A stretch of DNA of 64,000 nt from Rhizobium grahamii (GCF_009498215.1 NZ_CP043498.1:186001-250000); one strand, 5' to 3'; numbered from the stretch's first letter, positions 38,173 to 47,269 are shown. Notes: generated by a model from the letters alone, not told the origin. A program made the numbers and translations.

Positions 38173-39486
38173 ATGCAGACCAATTTCACCCCCGCTCAGT
38201 TGGAAGATCCGCATGTCGCGGAGTCCGAACGCATCTTGCGCAAATGCGTGCATTGCGGCTTCTGCACGGCCACCTGTCCGACATATGTGACCCTTGGCAA
38301 CGAGCTCGATAGCCCGAGAGGCCGGATCTATCTGATCAAGGACATGCTCGAGAATGATCGACCTGCCGATACCGAGGTCGTCACCCATATCGATCGCTGT
38401 CTATCCTGTCTCGCCTGCACGACGACCTGTCCTTCAGGCGTCGATTACATGCATCTGGTCGACCACGCGCGGGTCCATATCGAAAAAACCTACAAGCGCC
38501 CGTTCCTCGATCGACTGATCCGCAGTCTGCTGGCCGCTGTCTTGCCTTATCCCGCCCGGTTCCGTGCCGCCCTCAAGCTTGCCCGACTTGGCCGCCCGTT
38601 CGCCGGCGCTCTGCAAAAGAGCCCCGCGCTCAAGCCCTTTGCCGCGATGCTCGCCCTTGCACCTAGCGCGATACCCGGACCCTCCAAGCTCGAAACTTCA
38701 GGCTTGCATCAGCCAGCCGGCGAGAAACGCGGCCGCGTCGCGATCCTCACGGGTTGCGCGCAGTCCGTGCTCGATCCCGCGATCAACGAAGCCACCATCC
38801 GGCTTCTCAATCGCCTCGGCGTTGAGGTCATTGTTCCCCAGGGAGAAGTCTGTTGCGGCTCGCTCGTCCATCACATGGGTCGCGAGCAACAGGCGCTCGA
38901 TAGCGCCCGCGCCAACGTAGACGTCTGGATGCGCGAGGTGGAGACCGGCGGTCTGGATGCCATCGTGATCACTGCGTCCGGCTGTGGCACCACGATCAAG
39001 GACTACGGCCATATGCTGCGGCTCGATCCTGCCTATGCGGAAAAAGCCCGGCGTGTTTCCGAACTGGCGAAAGACATAACCGAGTATCTTGCCTCACTAG
39101 ATATTCCAGCCGAAATGCCGAAGGGGCTGACGGTCGCCTATCACTCCGCCTGCTCGATGCAGCACGGCCAGAAAATCACGACAGCGCCGAAGCTGTTGCT
39201 GAAGACTGCGGGCTTCACCGTGCGCGAGCCCGCGGAAGGCCATCTCTGTTGCGGGTCGGCGGGCACCTACAACATCCTGCAGTCCGATATTTCGGCCGCG
39301 TTGAAGGCGCGCAAGGTCAAGAATATCGAGGCGACCAGGCCCGATGTCATTGCGACGGGCAATATCGGCTGCATGACGCAGATCGCAACCGCGACCTCCA
39401 TCCCCATCCTCCACACCGTTGAGCTTCTCGACTGGGCGCACGGCGGCGACGTACCTGAAAAATTAAGAGATATTGCGCAACGTTAG
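38173..39486 (+). CDS. glcF: glycolate oxidase iron-sulfur subunit GlcF
   Basis: A 437-residue electron-transfer subunit. Two 4Fe-4S motifs lie in the N-terminal part: CVHCGFCTATCP (about 28-39) and CLSCLACTTTCP (about 75-86). Two Cys-rich CCG-type domains follow, containing ILTGCAQ, GEVCCGSL, and HSACSMQHG with GHLCCGSAGTYN. It passes electrons from GlcDE toward the quinone pool. It is the last gene of the operon, and no terminator is evident immediately downstream. Confidence 0.95.
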   Translation: MQTNFTPAQLEDPHVAESERILRKCVHCGFCTATCPTYVTLGNELDSPRGRIYLIKDMLENDRPADTEVVTHIDRCLSCLACTTTCPSGVDYMHLVDHARVHIEKTYKRPFLDRLIRSLLAAVLPYPARFRAALKLARLGRPFAGALQKSPALKPFAAMLALAPSAIPGPSKLETSGLHQPAGEKRGRVAILTGCAQSVLDPAINEATIRLLNRLGVEVIVPQGEVCCGSLVHHMGREQQALDSARANVDVWMREVETGGLDAIVITASGCGTTIKDYGHMLRLDPAYAEKARRVSELAKDITEYLASLDIPAEMPKGLTVAYHSACSMQHGQKITTAPKLLLKTAGFTVREPAEGHLCCGSAGTYNILQSDISAALKARKVKNIEATRPDVIATGNIGCMTQIATATSIPILHTVELLDWAHGGDVPEKLRDIAQR

Positions 39487-39519
39487 CGCAGCCGATCACC
39501 GGCGATTCAGGAGATGGAA

Positions 39520-39957
39520 ATGCGTCGTACAATCCTTGCGCTGGCGGTCCTGCTCGGCGCTGCCCAGGCTGCTCATGCGGATAGCCGCTTCTTCTGTTCG
39601 GCCGACGACAAGGATGTGCGTTTCACGGTCGAAAGCGGCTTCGAGGCCGATGGCGGCCACAAGCTCAACCATTTCCGGGGGGCGATCATGCTGAAGAGCG
39701 CCGACGCGCCGCAGTCCCTGAAGAAGATCACGCTTGATTCCGACAGCCTGACCAATCGCTGGTCTCACGCCGGCGAGCTTCGCCTGGAAGTGCTTTACGA
39801 TGGTGGGGAGAACGCCGGCGAGCAGACGATCAATCTGGTCGTCGCAGCAAGCGAACGCGGCAAGGGCGCTGCCTTCTCGGGCACCTACGAGCTGACCGCG
39901 GTTGGTGCGACCAAGCCGCTTTCCGCAAGCGGCAAGGTCAGCTGCGGTTCGAAGTAG
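39520..39957 (+). CDS. small exported protein of unknown function
   Basis: A 145-residue protein with a clear signal peptide (MRRTILALAVLLGAAQAAHA) cleaved before DSRFF. Two cysteines remain in the mature protein (FFCSADD and the C-terminal VSCGSK), probably a disulfide. The body is predicted beta-rich. AGGAG six bases upstream of 39520 favours that ATG over 39514. It lies 33 bp after glcF and may share its transcript, but no function is suggested. Confidence 0.7.
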   Translation: MRRTILALAVLLGAAQAAHADSRFFCSADDKDVRFTVESGFEADGGHKLNHFRGAIMLKSADAPQSLKKITLDSDSLTNRWSHAGELRLEVLYDGGENAGEQTINLVVAASERGKGAAFSGTYELTAVGATKPLSASGKVSCGSK

Positions 39958-39991
39958 GCGGCCGGTCGAAACCCGCCGCCTTGATCTTCTA

Positions 39992-40672
39992 TCAGCCGCC
40001 GAAGAGCGTGCGCAGCACGTCGATGCCGCGATCGTCGAAGCTAACTTCGCCCTGCTTGTCGCCGGGGCCGACGACGATCACTTTCGTGCCGACAGGCGCA
40101 CGATCGTAGAGATGCATGACATCCTGGTTCATCATGCGGATGCAGCCTGAAGACATGTTGAGGCCGATCGACCAGGGCTGGTTTGTGCCGTGGATGCGGA
40201 AGATCGTGTCCTGGCCGCCTTTGTAGAGGTACATTGCGCGTGCGCCGAGCGGGTTGTCTTCGCCGCCTTCCTGATAGGCAGGAATGATGTGGCCCTTGGC
40301 GGCTTCGCGGCGGCGCATCTCGGCCGGAGGCGTCCAGCCCGGCCATTCCGCCTTGCGGCCGATCTTCACCACGCCCGACCAGCCGAAGCCTTCGCGGCCG
40401 ACACCAATGCCGTAGCGGGTCGCGCGGTTCTTGCCTTCAACGAGATAGAGAAACTTGTTGTTGGTATCGATGATGATCGTACCGGGAGCTTCGTCTGTCA
40501 CCAGGCGAACGTGCTGGCGCTTGAACTGCGGCTTGACCGTCTTCGGCATCTGCGCCACGCGGACAACAGGAGCACCCGACTGCAAAGGAGCATTTGGCCG
40601 TGCGCTGGCAGTCGTGGACAGGAAAGAGAGCACAAGCCCGGCGGCCGCCAAGGCCGTCGTAATTTTCATCAT
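39992..40672 (-). CDS. L,D-transpeptidase (YkuD domain), exported
   Basis: A 226-residue periplasmic enzyme that crosslinks peptidoglycan or attaches proteins to it through a catalytic Cys. A signal peptide covers about residues 1-25 (LAAAGLVLSFLSTTASA). The YkuD domain runs from about 60 to the end, with GTIIIDTNNKFLYLVEGKNR at its start, the first His in IFRIHGTNQPWSIG and the nucleophile in MSSGCIRMMNQD. The Ser before GC replaces the His of the classic SHGC motif, as is common in rhizobial members. A homologous gene lies immediately upstream. Confidence 0.88.
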   Translation of the reverse strand: MMKITTALAAAGLVLSFLSTTASARPNAPLQSGAPVVRVAQMPKTVKPQFKRQHVRLVTDEAPGTIIIDTNNKFLYLVEGKNRATRYGIGVGREGFGWSGVVKIGRKAEWPGWTPPAEMRRREAAKGHIIPAYQEGGEDNPLGARAMYLYKGGQDTIFRIHGTNQPWSIGLNMSSGCIRMMNQDVMHLYDRAPVGTKVIVVGPGDKQGEVSFDDRGIDVLRTLFGG

Positions 40673-40810
40673 ATGTGATTCCCCTCAAAGCAAAAATCGG
40701 ACCGAAGCTAGCCGAACTTCGATCCGATTCAAAGTGTTGCGTTTACGAGCCCCTCAATTTGCGCCCGAAGAAGCGTCTATTCTCGGCTAATCTGGCCGGA
40801 TGTTTGGCCG

Positions 40811-41557
40811 TTACATGACGATGACACGGGTGCCGACATTTACGCGTCCGTAAAGGTCAGCCACGTCTTCGTTGCGCAGGCGGATACAGCCGGAAGACAC
40901 GGCGCTGCCGATCGTCCAGGGCGCGTTGGTGCCATGGATGCGGTAGAGCGTCGAGCCGAGATACATCGCACGCGCGCCCAGCGGGTTCTCCGGGCCGCCG
41001 TCCATCCGCGCCGGGAGATAGTGGCCCTTGGCGGCTTCGCGGCTGATCATTTCCGATGGCGGCGTCCAGTCCGGCCACTCGGATTTGCGGGTGATCTTGT
41101 GCACGCCGGCCCATTCGAAGCCTGGCTTGCCGACGCCAACGCCATAGCGCCGCGCCTTGCCGCCATCCATGACGAGATAGAGGAAGCGGTTGTTGGTATC
41201 GATGACGATCGTTCCCGGTCTCTCCTTGGTCTCGTAGTTGACCATCTGCGGCAGATACTGCGGTTCGATCTGATGGCGGATGACAGGAACGCCGGGGTTG
41301 ATCGCCGAAACCGGCTGGGTCAGCGCCGAGGGTACGCGACGGGTGGCGCGCGGCGCGAAAAGCCCGCGCTGCTGGTAGACGACGGGGCGCTGGTAGACGA
41401 CCGGGCGTACATTTCGCCCGCCGAGCTGCATGATCCACGGCGCGGCGAGATCCGGGCTCAGCACGACGGGTGGACGAGTGGCATAACGGTCGTCGCCGAG
41501 GGCGGACGTGGCGCAAACGCCAAGCAATGCTGCTGCGAGCAGGATGGATTTCATCAT
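40811..41557 (-). CDS. L,D-transpeptidase (YkuD domain), exported
   Basis: A 248-residue paralogue of the neighbouring transpeptidase, with a signal peptide (SILLAAALLGVCATSALG), a Pro/Arg/Gln-rich linker containing VVYQRPVVYQQRG (about 55-67), and the YkuD domain with GTIVIDTNNRFLYLVMDGGK, YRIHGTNAPWTIG and the catalytic VSSGCIRLRNED. Two tandem paralogues on one strand, 138 bp apart, suggest an old duplication with separate promoters. Confidence 0.88.
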   Translation of the reverse strand: MMKSILLAAALLGVCATSALGDDRYATRPPVVLSPDLAAPWIMQLGGRNVRPVVYQRPVVYQQRGLFAPRATRRVPSALTQPVSAINPGVPVIRHQIEPQYLPQMVNYETKERPGTIVIDTNNRFLYLVMDGGKARRYGVGVGKPGFEWAGVHKITRKSEWPDWTPPSEMISREAAKGHYLPARMDGGPENPLGARAMYLGSTLYRIHGTNAPWTIGSAVSSGCIRLRNEDVADLYGRVNVGTRVIVM

Positions 41558-41768
41558 CGGACGAACTCTCTACAAAAAGCCGAAAAAGCGCTGGCGGCAT
41601 GTCCGCCGTCAGCAGCCATGCTGCCACCAGCCCGCAAGCGAAAGGTAAATTCGAACTCATTAAAACGTGGCGGGCAGAATAAACTTTTCGTCAGGGTTAT
41701 CGTTCGGTTTGGAAACAGGGTTTCTAAGTGGTAAAGCCGGATTCGCAGTCGGAAAGCGAAGCGGAATC

Positions 41769-42398
41769 ATGAGCGAAACAGGCATCATCATCGGTGAGGA
41801 CGGCAAGGCTCGCTGCCACTGGCACGGCAACCTGCCGGATTATCTGCGCTACCACGACGAGGAGTGGGGTCGTCCTGTCACGAATGACATTCGCCTCTTC
41901 GAGAAGATCTGCCTTGAAGGATTTCAGTCGGGGCTTTCGTGGCTGACCATCCTGCGCAAGCGGGAGAATTTCCGGGCTGCCTTCGCCGGCTTCGATTTCG
42001 AGAAGGTGGCGCGTTTCGACGATCATGACATCGAGCGCTGCGTCGCCGACGCCGGGATCATCCGCCATCGCGGTAAGATCGTTTCGACCATCAACAATGC
42101 CAAGCGCGCGATCGAGCTTCGCGACGAGTTCGGCTCTCTCGCCCATTATTTCTGGAGCTTCGAGCCCGGTCACAACGACCGGCCGAAGGTGGTTGACCGC
42201 GCGACGCTCGTGGCGAACCCGACCACGCCGACCTCCGTTCTTATATCCAAGAATTTGAAGAAGCGCGGCTGGACCTTTGTCGGCCCCACCACAGTTTACG
42301 CCTTCATGCAGGCTATGGGTCTCGTCAACGATCATCTGGAAGGATGCTTTTGCCGCACCGAAGTAGAGGCGATGCGCGCCGTGTTGGTGCGACCATGA
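41769..42398 (+). CDS. tag: DNA-3-methyladenine glycosylase I
   Basis: Helix-hairpin-helix-fold base-excision enzyme that removes 3-methyladenine. The 209-residue protein begins with the zinc-site Cys/His region (ARCHWHGNLPDYLRYHDEEW) and continues with GLSWLTILRKRENFRAAFAG and a C-terminal FVGPTTVYAFMQAMGLVNDH followed by CFCR. The ATG at 41769 gives the family start. The stop overlaps the next gene by 4 bp (ATGA). Confidence 0.93.
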   Translation: MSETGIIIGEDGKARCHWHGNLPDYLRYHDEEWGRPVTNDIRLFEKICLEGFQSGLSWLTILRKRENFRAAFAGFDFEKVARFDDHDIERCVADAGIIRHRGKIVSTINNAKRAIELRDEFGSLAHYFWSFEPGHNDRPKVVDRATLVANPTTPTSVLISKNLKKRGWTFVGPTTVYAFMQAMGLVNDHLEGCFCRTEVEAMRAVLVRP

Positions 42399-42886
42399 GA
42401 AAGGCATTGGCGACAGGTCTCGTCTATGCCCTGCTCGCGCTTTCGGCGCAGGCGCAGTCCCCCGAACTCCAGCCAGGCGAACGCCTCGAGAAGCTGCAGT
42501 TCCCAGCGGCTACCATGGAACTCAAGGGGTGGACCAAGTTCGGCAACAGCCGCGTCTACACGCTGCCGGTGAAAGCCGGCCAGCACGTCAAGGTGAGCTT
42601 CTCGACGAAGAGCAAGTTCGCGTTCCTGGCGATCTTCGACCTTGCTGCGCCCGACGACGAGGCGATCTTCGGCACGGACGAGGATGGCGAAACCTACAAT
42701 GTGACCGTCAAGAACAACACGACCTGGCTGCTTCGGCCCTATTATTCCAAGGCATCGCCGCGCCGCGGTCTCGGAGCGCCCTACAGCATCCTCGTCGAGC
42801 CGCAGGCATCGGCGCCGCCCTCGCCAACCCCTGCGCCGGCGGATGACGGCAAACCGTCGCCGCTGTTCCCGGCGCGGCAGCCGTAG
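42395..42886 (+). CDS. small exported protein of unknown function, coupled to tag
   Basis: A 163-residue protein with a signal peptide (ALATGLVYALLALSAQA), a predicted beta-sandwich body (VYTLPVKAGQHVKVSFSTKS resembles bacterial pre-peptidase C-type domains) and a Pro-rich C-terminal tail (SAPPSPTPAPADDGKPSPLF). The ATG overlaps the tag stop. The stop is followed immediately by the convergent HAD gene's stop. The function is unknown. Confidence 0.68.
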   Translation: MRKALATGLVYALLALSAQAQSPELQPGERLEKLQFPAATMELKGWTKFGNSRVYTLPVKAGQHVKVSFSTKSKFAFLAIFDLAAPDDEAIFGTDEDGETYNVTVKNNTTWLLRPYYSKASPRRGLGAPYSILVEPQASAPPSPTPAPADDGKPSPLFPARQP

Positions 42887-43591
42887 TCACTCAAGCCCGT
42901 CGATCAGCCCGCGCAGTTCGCCGAGATGCGGGATCTTGCGAAAGCGCGGCGCATCCTTCGGCTCGTCGACATGTTCGAGAACCCATGTCAGTTCATGCGG
43001 CACGAAGACGCCGTAGCTGCCGGCCGCGATAGCCGGCACGATATCGGACTTCAGCGAATTGCCGACCATCATCGCCCGCTCGGGGCCGCCCCCGATCTTC
43101 GAGAAGACGCGGCGATAGGTGACGGCCGTCTTGTCGGAGACGATTTCCACGGCATGAAAGAAATCGCCGAGGCCCGATTGCGCAAGCTTGCGTTCCTGAT
43201 CGAACAGGTCACCCTTGGTGATCATCACAAGCAGGTAGTTATGGGCAAGCGCTTCCAGCGTTTCCCGCACATGCGGCAGCGTTTCGACCGGATGTGACAG
43301 GAGATCGCGGCCGGTATCGAGGATCTGGGCGATGATATCACCGGGGACCTTGCCCTCGGTGATCTCGATGGCCGTCTCGATCATCGAGAGGGTAAAGCCC
43401 TTGATGCCGAAGCCGTAGTGACGGAGATTCCGCTTCTCGGCTTCCAGCAGTCGTTCGGAAATCTTCGGGCCATCGGCAAACTCTGCCAGCAGTTCGGTGA
43501 AGTGCGTTTCGGTCAGGCGATAATATTGCTCGTTCTGCCAGAGCGTGTCGTCGGCGTCGAAGCCGATCGTTGTCAATGTGCGTGTCGTCAT
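42887..43591 (-). CDS. HAD-superfamily hydrolase
   Basis: A 234-residue haloacid-dehalogenase-type phosphatase. Motif I is IGFDADDTLWQNE (nucleophile Asp about residue 11 and acid/base Asp two residues later). The cap is helical. Motif II/III regions are VMITKGDLFDQERKL and RAMMVGNSLKSDIVPAIAAG. The start at 43591 gives a standard N-terminus; the longer frame upstream has no family similarity. The substrate is unknown. It is similar in layout to YjjG/FMN-phosphatase-like HADs. Confidence 0.84.
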   Translation of the reverse strand: MTTRTLTTIGFDADDTLWQNEQYYRLTETHFTELLAEFADGPKISERLLEAEKRNLRHYGFGIKGFTLSMIETAIEITEGKVPGDIIAQILDTGRDLLSHPVETLPHVRETLEALAHNYLLVMITKGDLFDQERKLAQSGLGDFFHAVEIVSDKTAVTYRRVFSKIGGGPERAMMVGNSLKSDIVPAIAAGSYGVFVPHELTWVLEHVDEPKDAPRFRKIPHLGELRGLIDGLE

Positions 43592-43830
43592 GGGCGCACC
43601 GTAAGGTTTCCGGAAAAAAGTTAATAGCGGGATCGCCGAGAAACAAGAGAAAGGATCACATGTCGAAAGATGGTGCGAGCCGTTGAAACAGCGCCCGTCC
43701 GCCATAAGTTTCAGGCGTCTCATCCTCCGGCATCGGCCATGGCGACCGTCGTAAGCCTATCGCCGCCAATCACCACAGGTCTGATCCGTCGCCGACGCGT
43801 TTCGGCGACCTCAAGGGAAAGTGTCCGAAC

Positions 43831-44853
43831 ATGCGCTACAATCAGCTTGGAAATACCGGCCTCTTCGTCTCGGAAATCTGCCTCGGCACCATGACGTGGG
43901 GAGCGATCGCCGATGTCGATCAGAAAGCCGCGGACCGGATCGTCGAGCGATCCCTGGCATCTGGCGTCAACTTCATCGATACGGCCGACGTCTACTCGTT
44001 CGGCGAGTCCGAAAAGCTGCTCGGGCAATCCCTGAAGAACCTCGGCGTGCCGCGCAAGGATGTCGTCATCGCCACCAAGGTTTATGGCGTCATGGGCGAC
44101 AAGCCCAACGATCGCGGCGCTTCCCGCGGCCATATCATGGATTCGGTCGAGGCCAGTCTGGAGCGTTTGCAGACAGATCACATCGATCTCTACCAGATCC
44201 ACGCGACCGATACCGTGACCCCGATCGACGAGACCCTTCGCGCCTTTGACGATCTCGTGTCGCGTGGGCTGGTTCGCTACATCGGCGTATCGAACTGGCA
44301 GGCCTGGCGCATCGCCAAGGCGCTCGGAGTTTCGGAGCGCCGCGGCTTTGCCCGGTTCGAAACCGTCCAGGCTTACTACTCGATCGCCGGCCGCGATCTG
44401 GAGCGCGATATCGTGCCGATGATGCAGGAAGAAAAGCTTGGCCTGATGGTCTGGTCGCCGCTTGCAGGCGGGTTGCTGTCGGGGAAATACGGACCGGGAG
44501 CGCCGGGAAACGGCGAGGGGCGCCGCGCCAGTTTCGACTTTCCGCCGGTGGACAAGGATCGCGCCTGGGCGTGCGTCGCGGTCATGCGCGAGATCGCGAA
44601 GAAGCACGATAGCAGCGTTGCGACGGTCGCTCTCGCCTACATTCTCGCCAAGCCCTTCGTCACCACTGTCATCATCGGCGCCAAGCGTGTCGAACAACTC
44701 GATCAGAACCTGGCCGCCGTTGGCCTGAAGCTGGACGGTGATGATCTGGAGAAGCTCGATGCCGTCAGTGCGCTCGCACCCGAATATCCGGGATGGATGC
44801 TGGCACGTCAGGGAGCGGGCCGCCGGCCGCAACCGTTCGAACCCAAGGCTTGA
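43831..44853 (+). CDS. aldo/keto reductase
   Basis: A 340-residue NADPH-dependent (beta/alpha)8 oxidoreductase. The catalytic tetrad residues are visible: Asp and Tyr in FIDTADVYSFGESE (about 50-63), Lys in VIATKVYG and His in LYQIHATD. The C-terminal cofactor region is TTVIIGAKRVEQLDQNLAA. The length and the start MRYNQLGNTGLFVSEICLGT match the YajO/Tas-like group. The physiological substrate is unknown, and no operon partner is adjacent. Confidence 0.88.
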   Translation: MRYNQLGNTGLFVSEICLGTMTWGAIADVDQKAADRIVERSLASGVNFIDTADVYSFGESEKLLGQSLKNLGVPRKDVVIATKVYGVMGDKPNDRGASRGHIMDSVEASLERLQTDHIDLYQIHATDTVTPIDETLRAFDDLVSRGLVRYIGVSNWQAWRIAKALGVSERRGFARFETVQAYYSIAGRDLERDIVPMMQEEKLGLMVWSPLAGGLLSGKYGPGAPGNGEGRRASFDFPPVDKDRAWACVAVMREIAKKHDSSVATVALAYILAKPFVTTVIIGAKRVEQLDQNLAAVGLKLDGDDLEKLDAVSALAPEYPGWMLARQGAGRRPQPFEPKA

Positions 44854-44896
44854 TGGACGGACGCCGGCGCTCGGAAAGGGCGCCGGCGTCACGATC

Positions 44897-45256
44897 TTAC
44901 TTTGCGTGCTTCTTCAGCCAAGCCTGCATCTCGGCGATTTCGGCCTCCTGTGCCTTGATGACACCTTCTGCGAGCTTTCGGATTTCGGGATCTTTCCCGT
45001 ATTTGAGTTCAACCTTGGCCATATCGATCGCGCCCTGATGGTGGGGGATCATGCCGCGCACAAAGTCGACATCCGCGTTTCCGCTATAATCGACCATCAT
45101 GTCCTTGTGCATCTTGTCGTTGGCGGCGGCAAAGGCGTGGCTCGACGGGCTGTGGTCGCCCATCGGCTTGCTCATGTCCATCTGCATGTCCTCTGCGGAT
45201 GCCGGAATGGCGATGAAGGCAAGGCTTGCGGCCAGGGCAAATAGTCTCGGTGACAT
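44897..45256 (-). CDS. exported DUF305 protein, putative metal (copper)-binding
   Basis: A 119-residue periplasmic protein with a signal peptide (PRLFALAASLAFIAIPASAE). The mature N-terminus is Met-rich (DMQMDMSKPMGDHS), and the DUF305 hallmark MIPHHQGAIDMAKVELKYG follows. DUF305/CopM proteins bind copper through such Met and His residues, so a role in copper handling is plausible. The start at 45256 matches the signal peptide. A second Met/His-rich exported protein lies 75 bp upstream on the same strand. Confidence 0.83.
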   Translation of the reverse strand: MSPRLFALAASLAFIAIPASAEDMQMDMSKPMGDHSPSSHAFAAANDKMHKDMMVDYSGNADVDFVRGMIPHHQGAIDMAKVELKYGKDPEIRKLAEGVIKAQEAEIAEMQAWLKKHAK

Positions 45257-45331
45257 GGATATTCTTCCTCTGTCTGGCAATGGAATTCGAAACGCGGCGC
45301 GAGGCCGCGAATGTGGTCGAAAATCGGATTG

Positions 45332-45706
45332 TCAGGCGGTTCGGGGAGGCGGTGCCAGCGGTGCCGGTCGTGCACCCGGAAAGGAGCGCTCTATCGCCGG
45401 GGATGGGTAGGAGAATACTTGCTTGCCGTCCGTGCCAACAGCAACGTCAGGCGGCACGACGAGGCAGGCGGAACAGAACGGCATATGTGCCATGCCCCCG
45501 ACCGGGCAAGGATCGCTCGCCGGCGAGTTGGCCGTTACCGTGCCGTCCATCTCCATGCCGGCCATGTGATGGTGTTGCCCGCTTGCCGTCATATCTGGAC
45601 TGGCGGCTTGGTGCATCGACGCACACATCGGACATCCGGCCCACGCGGACATCGTCCCGTAGGCGAGCCAGGCAAAGATCATTGTCACGATGGCCAGCAA
45701 GCGCAT
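45332..45706 (-). CDS. small exported Met/His/Cys-rich protein, unknown function
   Basis: A 124-residue protein with a signal peptide (LLAIVTMIFAWLAYGTMSAWA). The mature part has many potential soft-metal ligands: CPMCASMHQA, GQHHHMAGMEMDG, GGMAHMPFCSAC. The C-terminus is Pro-rich. The composition and the adjacent DUF305 gene suggest a periplasmic copper-binding role, which is inference. I know no named family for it. Confidence 0.6.
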   Translation of the reverse strand: MRLLAIVTMIFAWLAYGTMSAWAGCPMCASMHQAASPDMTASGQHHHMAGMEMDGTVTANSPASDPCPVGGMAHMPFCSACLVVPPDVAVGTDGKQVFSYPSPAIERSFPGARPAPLAPPPRTA

Positions 45707-45754
45707 GCGGCGAAGATAGGCAAACGTGTCGCCGCTGCCAAGATGGCCCGTGCT

Positions 45755-46069
45755 TTATCGAAGCTTGGCGGCCTTGCGCAGTGCCTCGTTGATCCGGCCC
45801 TGCCAACCCTTTCCGGTCGCCTTGAAAGCGTCGATCACGTCAGGATCGAGCCGCAGCGAAATCTGCCGCTTCGGTTGCTCCACCGCCGGGCGACCGCGCG
45901 AACGCCGGATGCTCTCGGCAAGTTCGGGGAAAACCTCGGCAAACGGCCGGGCGTTCTTGAAGTCTTCTTCGGTCCATTCGGGACTGTCGGAAACGTCGTC
46001 CCAATCTTCCTTGGAATAGCCGCGCCCTTCCTTGAACTCGATCTGCAGTTCAGTCTTCTTCGCTGTCAT
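45755..46069 (-). CDS. brnA: BrnA-family antitoxin
   Basis: A 104-residue antitoxin of a type II BrnTA module. The C-terminal ribbon-helix-helix-like DNA-binding part (KRQISLRLDPDVIDAFKATG, then GWQGRINEALRKA) is diagnostic. The acidic N-terminal half (WDDVSDSPEWTEEDF) wraps the toxin. The start at 46069 overlaps the brnT 3' end by 20 bp, the usual toxin-first order of brnT-brnA. BrnA represses its own promoter. Confidence 0.87.
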   Translation of the reverse strand: MTAKKTELQIEFKEGRGYSKEDWDDVSDSPEWTEEDFKNARPFAEVFPELAESIRRSRGRPAVEQPKRQISLRLDPDVIDAFKATGKGWQGRINEALRKAAKLR

Positions 46070-46313
46070 CGAGCAGTCTCCTTTCGCTCTTGCGCGCAGG
46101 GCGCATGGAGACAATGGAAATCCCTTGCGAACCCAGCACCGCAAAGATCACCGCAATCGAGCCATCGGCAAAACGACCGATCGCCATCAATCGTCCGCGC
46201 TTGGCTGGCTGCAATATGGCCCCAAGAAAAAACACCTCGTCGAGATCGGCGAAGTCAAGGCCGTGCTTGTCGAGGTTGGCCAGCCGTTTCGGCTCATCCC
46301 AAACGATCTTCAT
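46050..46313 (-). CDS. brnT: BrnT-family ribonuclease toxin
   Basis: An 87-residue RelE-fold mRNA-cleaving toxin. The family N-terminus VWDEPKRLANLDKHGLDF is intact (Trp5-Asp6, Asn13, Lys16-His17-Gly18), and the C-terminal IVSMRPARKSERRLL carries the catalytic Arg region. It is the first gene of the brnTA operon. Two direct ACGATATC repeats in the AT-rich upstream region are candidate BrnA operator sites. Confidence 0.87.
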   Translation of the reverse strand: MKIVWDEPKRLANLDKHGLDFADLDEVFFLGAILQPAKRGRLMAIGRFADGSIAVIFAVLGSQGISIVSMRPARKSERRLLDDSEED

Positions 46314-46317
46314 CGAT

Positions 46318-46371
46318 ACGATATCGCAAAATAAAAGTGATACAATAAATCTTTGATTGCATCACGATATC
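46318..46371 (-). promoter_or_regulatory. brnTA promoter region with direct ACGATATC repeats
   Basis: ACGATATC occurs at 46318-46325 and 46364-46371, 46 bp apart, flanking a strikingly AT-rich stretch upstream of brnT. GATATC is itself palindromic. Toxin-antitoxin promoters of this type are repressed by BrnA, so these repeats are candidate operator sites. Confidence 0.45.
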
Positions 46372-46378
46372 TTGCAAT

Positions 46379-47134
46379 TCAATAGGCCGCAATCACCTGG
46401 TGGATGACTTGGTAATCCGGGCTTTCCTCGCCTGTTGGCACCACCGGCCACGTCCAGCTCGCCCGCGCGTCGGCCACCTCGACCCCATGCATGAGATCGG
46501 CCTCCTCGTGGGTTTTGCCGTTGCGGTCGATCACCGCGTACGAGACGTCGGTAACGAGGCAGCTTTTGAATGGCATACGCGACAGGCCGGACAAATGCGC
46601 AGCGATCAGCTGTTCCACTGTATCATCAGGCATCCGCGCCCGCTCGGCCTCGAACCGCCGCTGAACGCCGCGTCCGATCTGCGAGAGGAGATTGGCCGAA
46701 ATCACGAAATCGAGGTAGGGCACGTTGCGCAGAAAGCCGAGCGGCTCCGGCACCTTTCCGGCGGCAAGCTCATCGTAGCCGGAGAGATCGCGTTCGATCA
46801 GCCGGACATTGCGGTAGGTCTTGCGCCGCATCTTCAGTCGCACCGTCGCGATATGCACGAGATCGATCAGCACCACGGTATCGAAGGCGGCGGCCAATTC
46901 GCGGATCGGCACGTCGCGCAGCAGCCCGGAGCCCAGCACCACGGCCGTCCGCCGCTGCTTGCAATCAGCCATCGCCGAAAGGATCGCCCGTCTGCTGTTG
47001 GCCTCGTGCTCCGCCCACGCCTTGCTGCAGCGGCCCGCACGGGACCAGAGATTGACGGAATAGCGGACGAATGGCCGATGCGATGTCTGCGTCATGGGCA
47101 GGGTCGCTGCATAAAGAAGCGCTTCTGCGATCAT
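46379..47134 (-). CDS. conserved protein of unknown function
   Basis: A 251-residue protein without a signal peptide. The segment [20 protein letters not shown] (about 62-81), followed by [12 protein letters not shown], looks like the first strands of a Rossmann or methyltransferase-like fold. [15 protein letters not shown] resembles the motif-IV position of SAM-dependent methyltransferases. No catalytic motif is certain. ATG 47134 is used; an alternative Met lies at 47095. It lies divergently next to hisS. Confidence 0.6.
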   Translation of the reverse strand: MIAEALLYAATLPMTQTSHRPFVRYSVNLWSRAGRCSKAWAEHEANSRRAILSAMADCKQRRTAVVLGSGLLRDVPIRELAAAFDTVVLIDLVHIATVRLKMRRKTYRNVRLIERDLSGYDELAAGKVPEPLGFLRNVPYLDFVISANLLSQIGRGVQRRFEAERARMPDDTVEQLIAAHLSGLSRMPFKSCLVTDVSYAVIDRNGKTHEEADLMHGVEVADARASWTWPVVPTGEESPDYQVIHQVIAAY

Positions 47135-47269
47135 TCTATGGTTCTCTCGTTCGCCGTTTACACTCGTTCAATCGATTCTGTGTTCCTGATCAAGGCCCTT
47201 CACCCTTGCCGCATCCGGCCCTTTCCGCTAGGAAACCGCCACTGTCACAGTGAGCGGAAGACGTTGGAA

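Noticed and set aside
46400..47269. N-terminal extension of hisS by 290 residues
   Set aside because: The extra part is antisense to the conserved gene at 46379-47134, and family similarity begins only at 47270.
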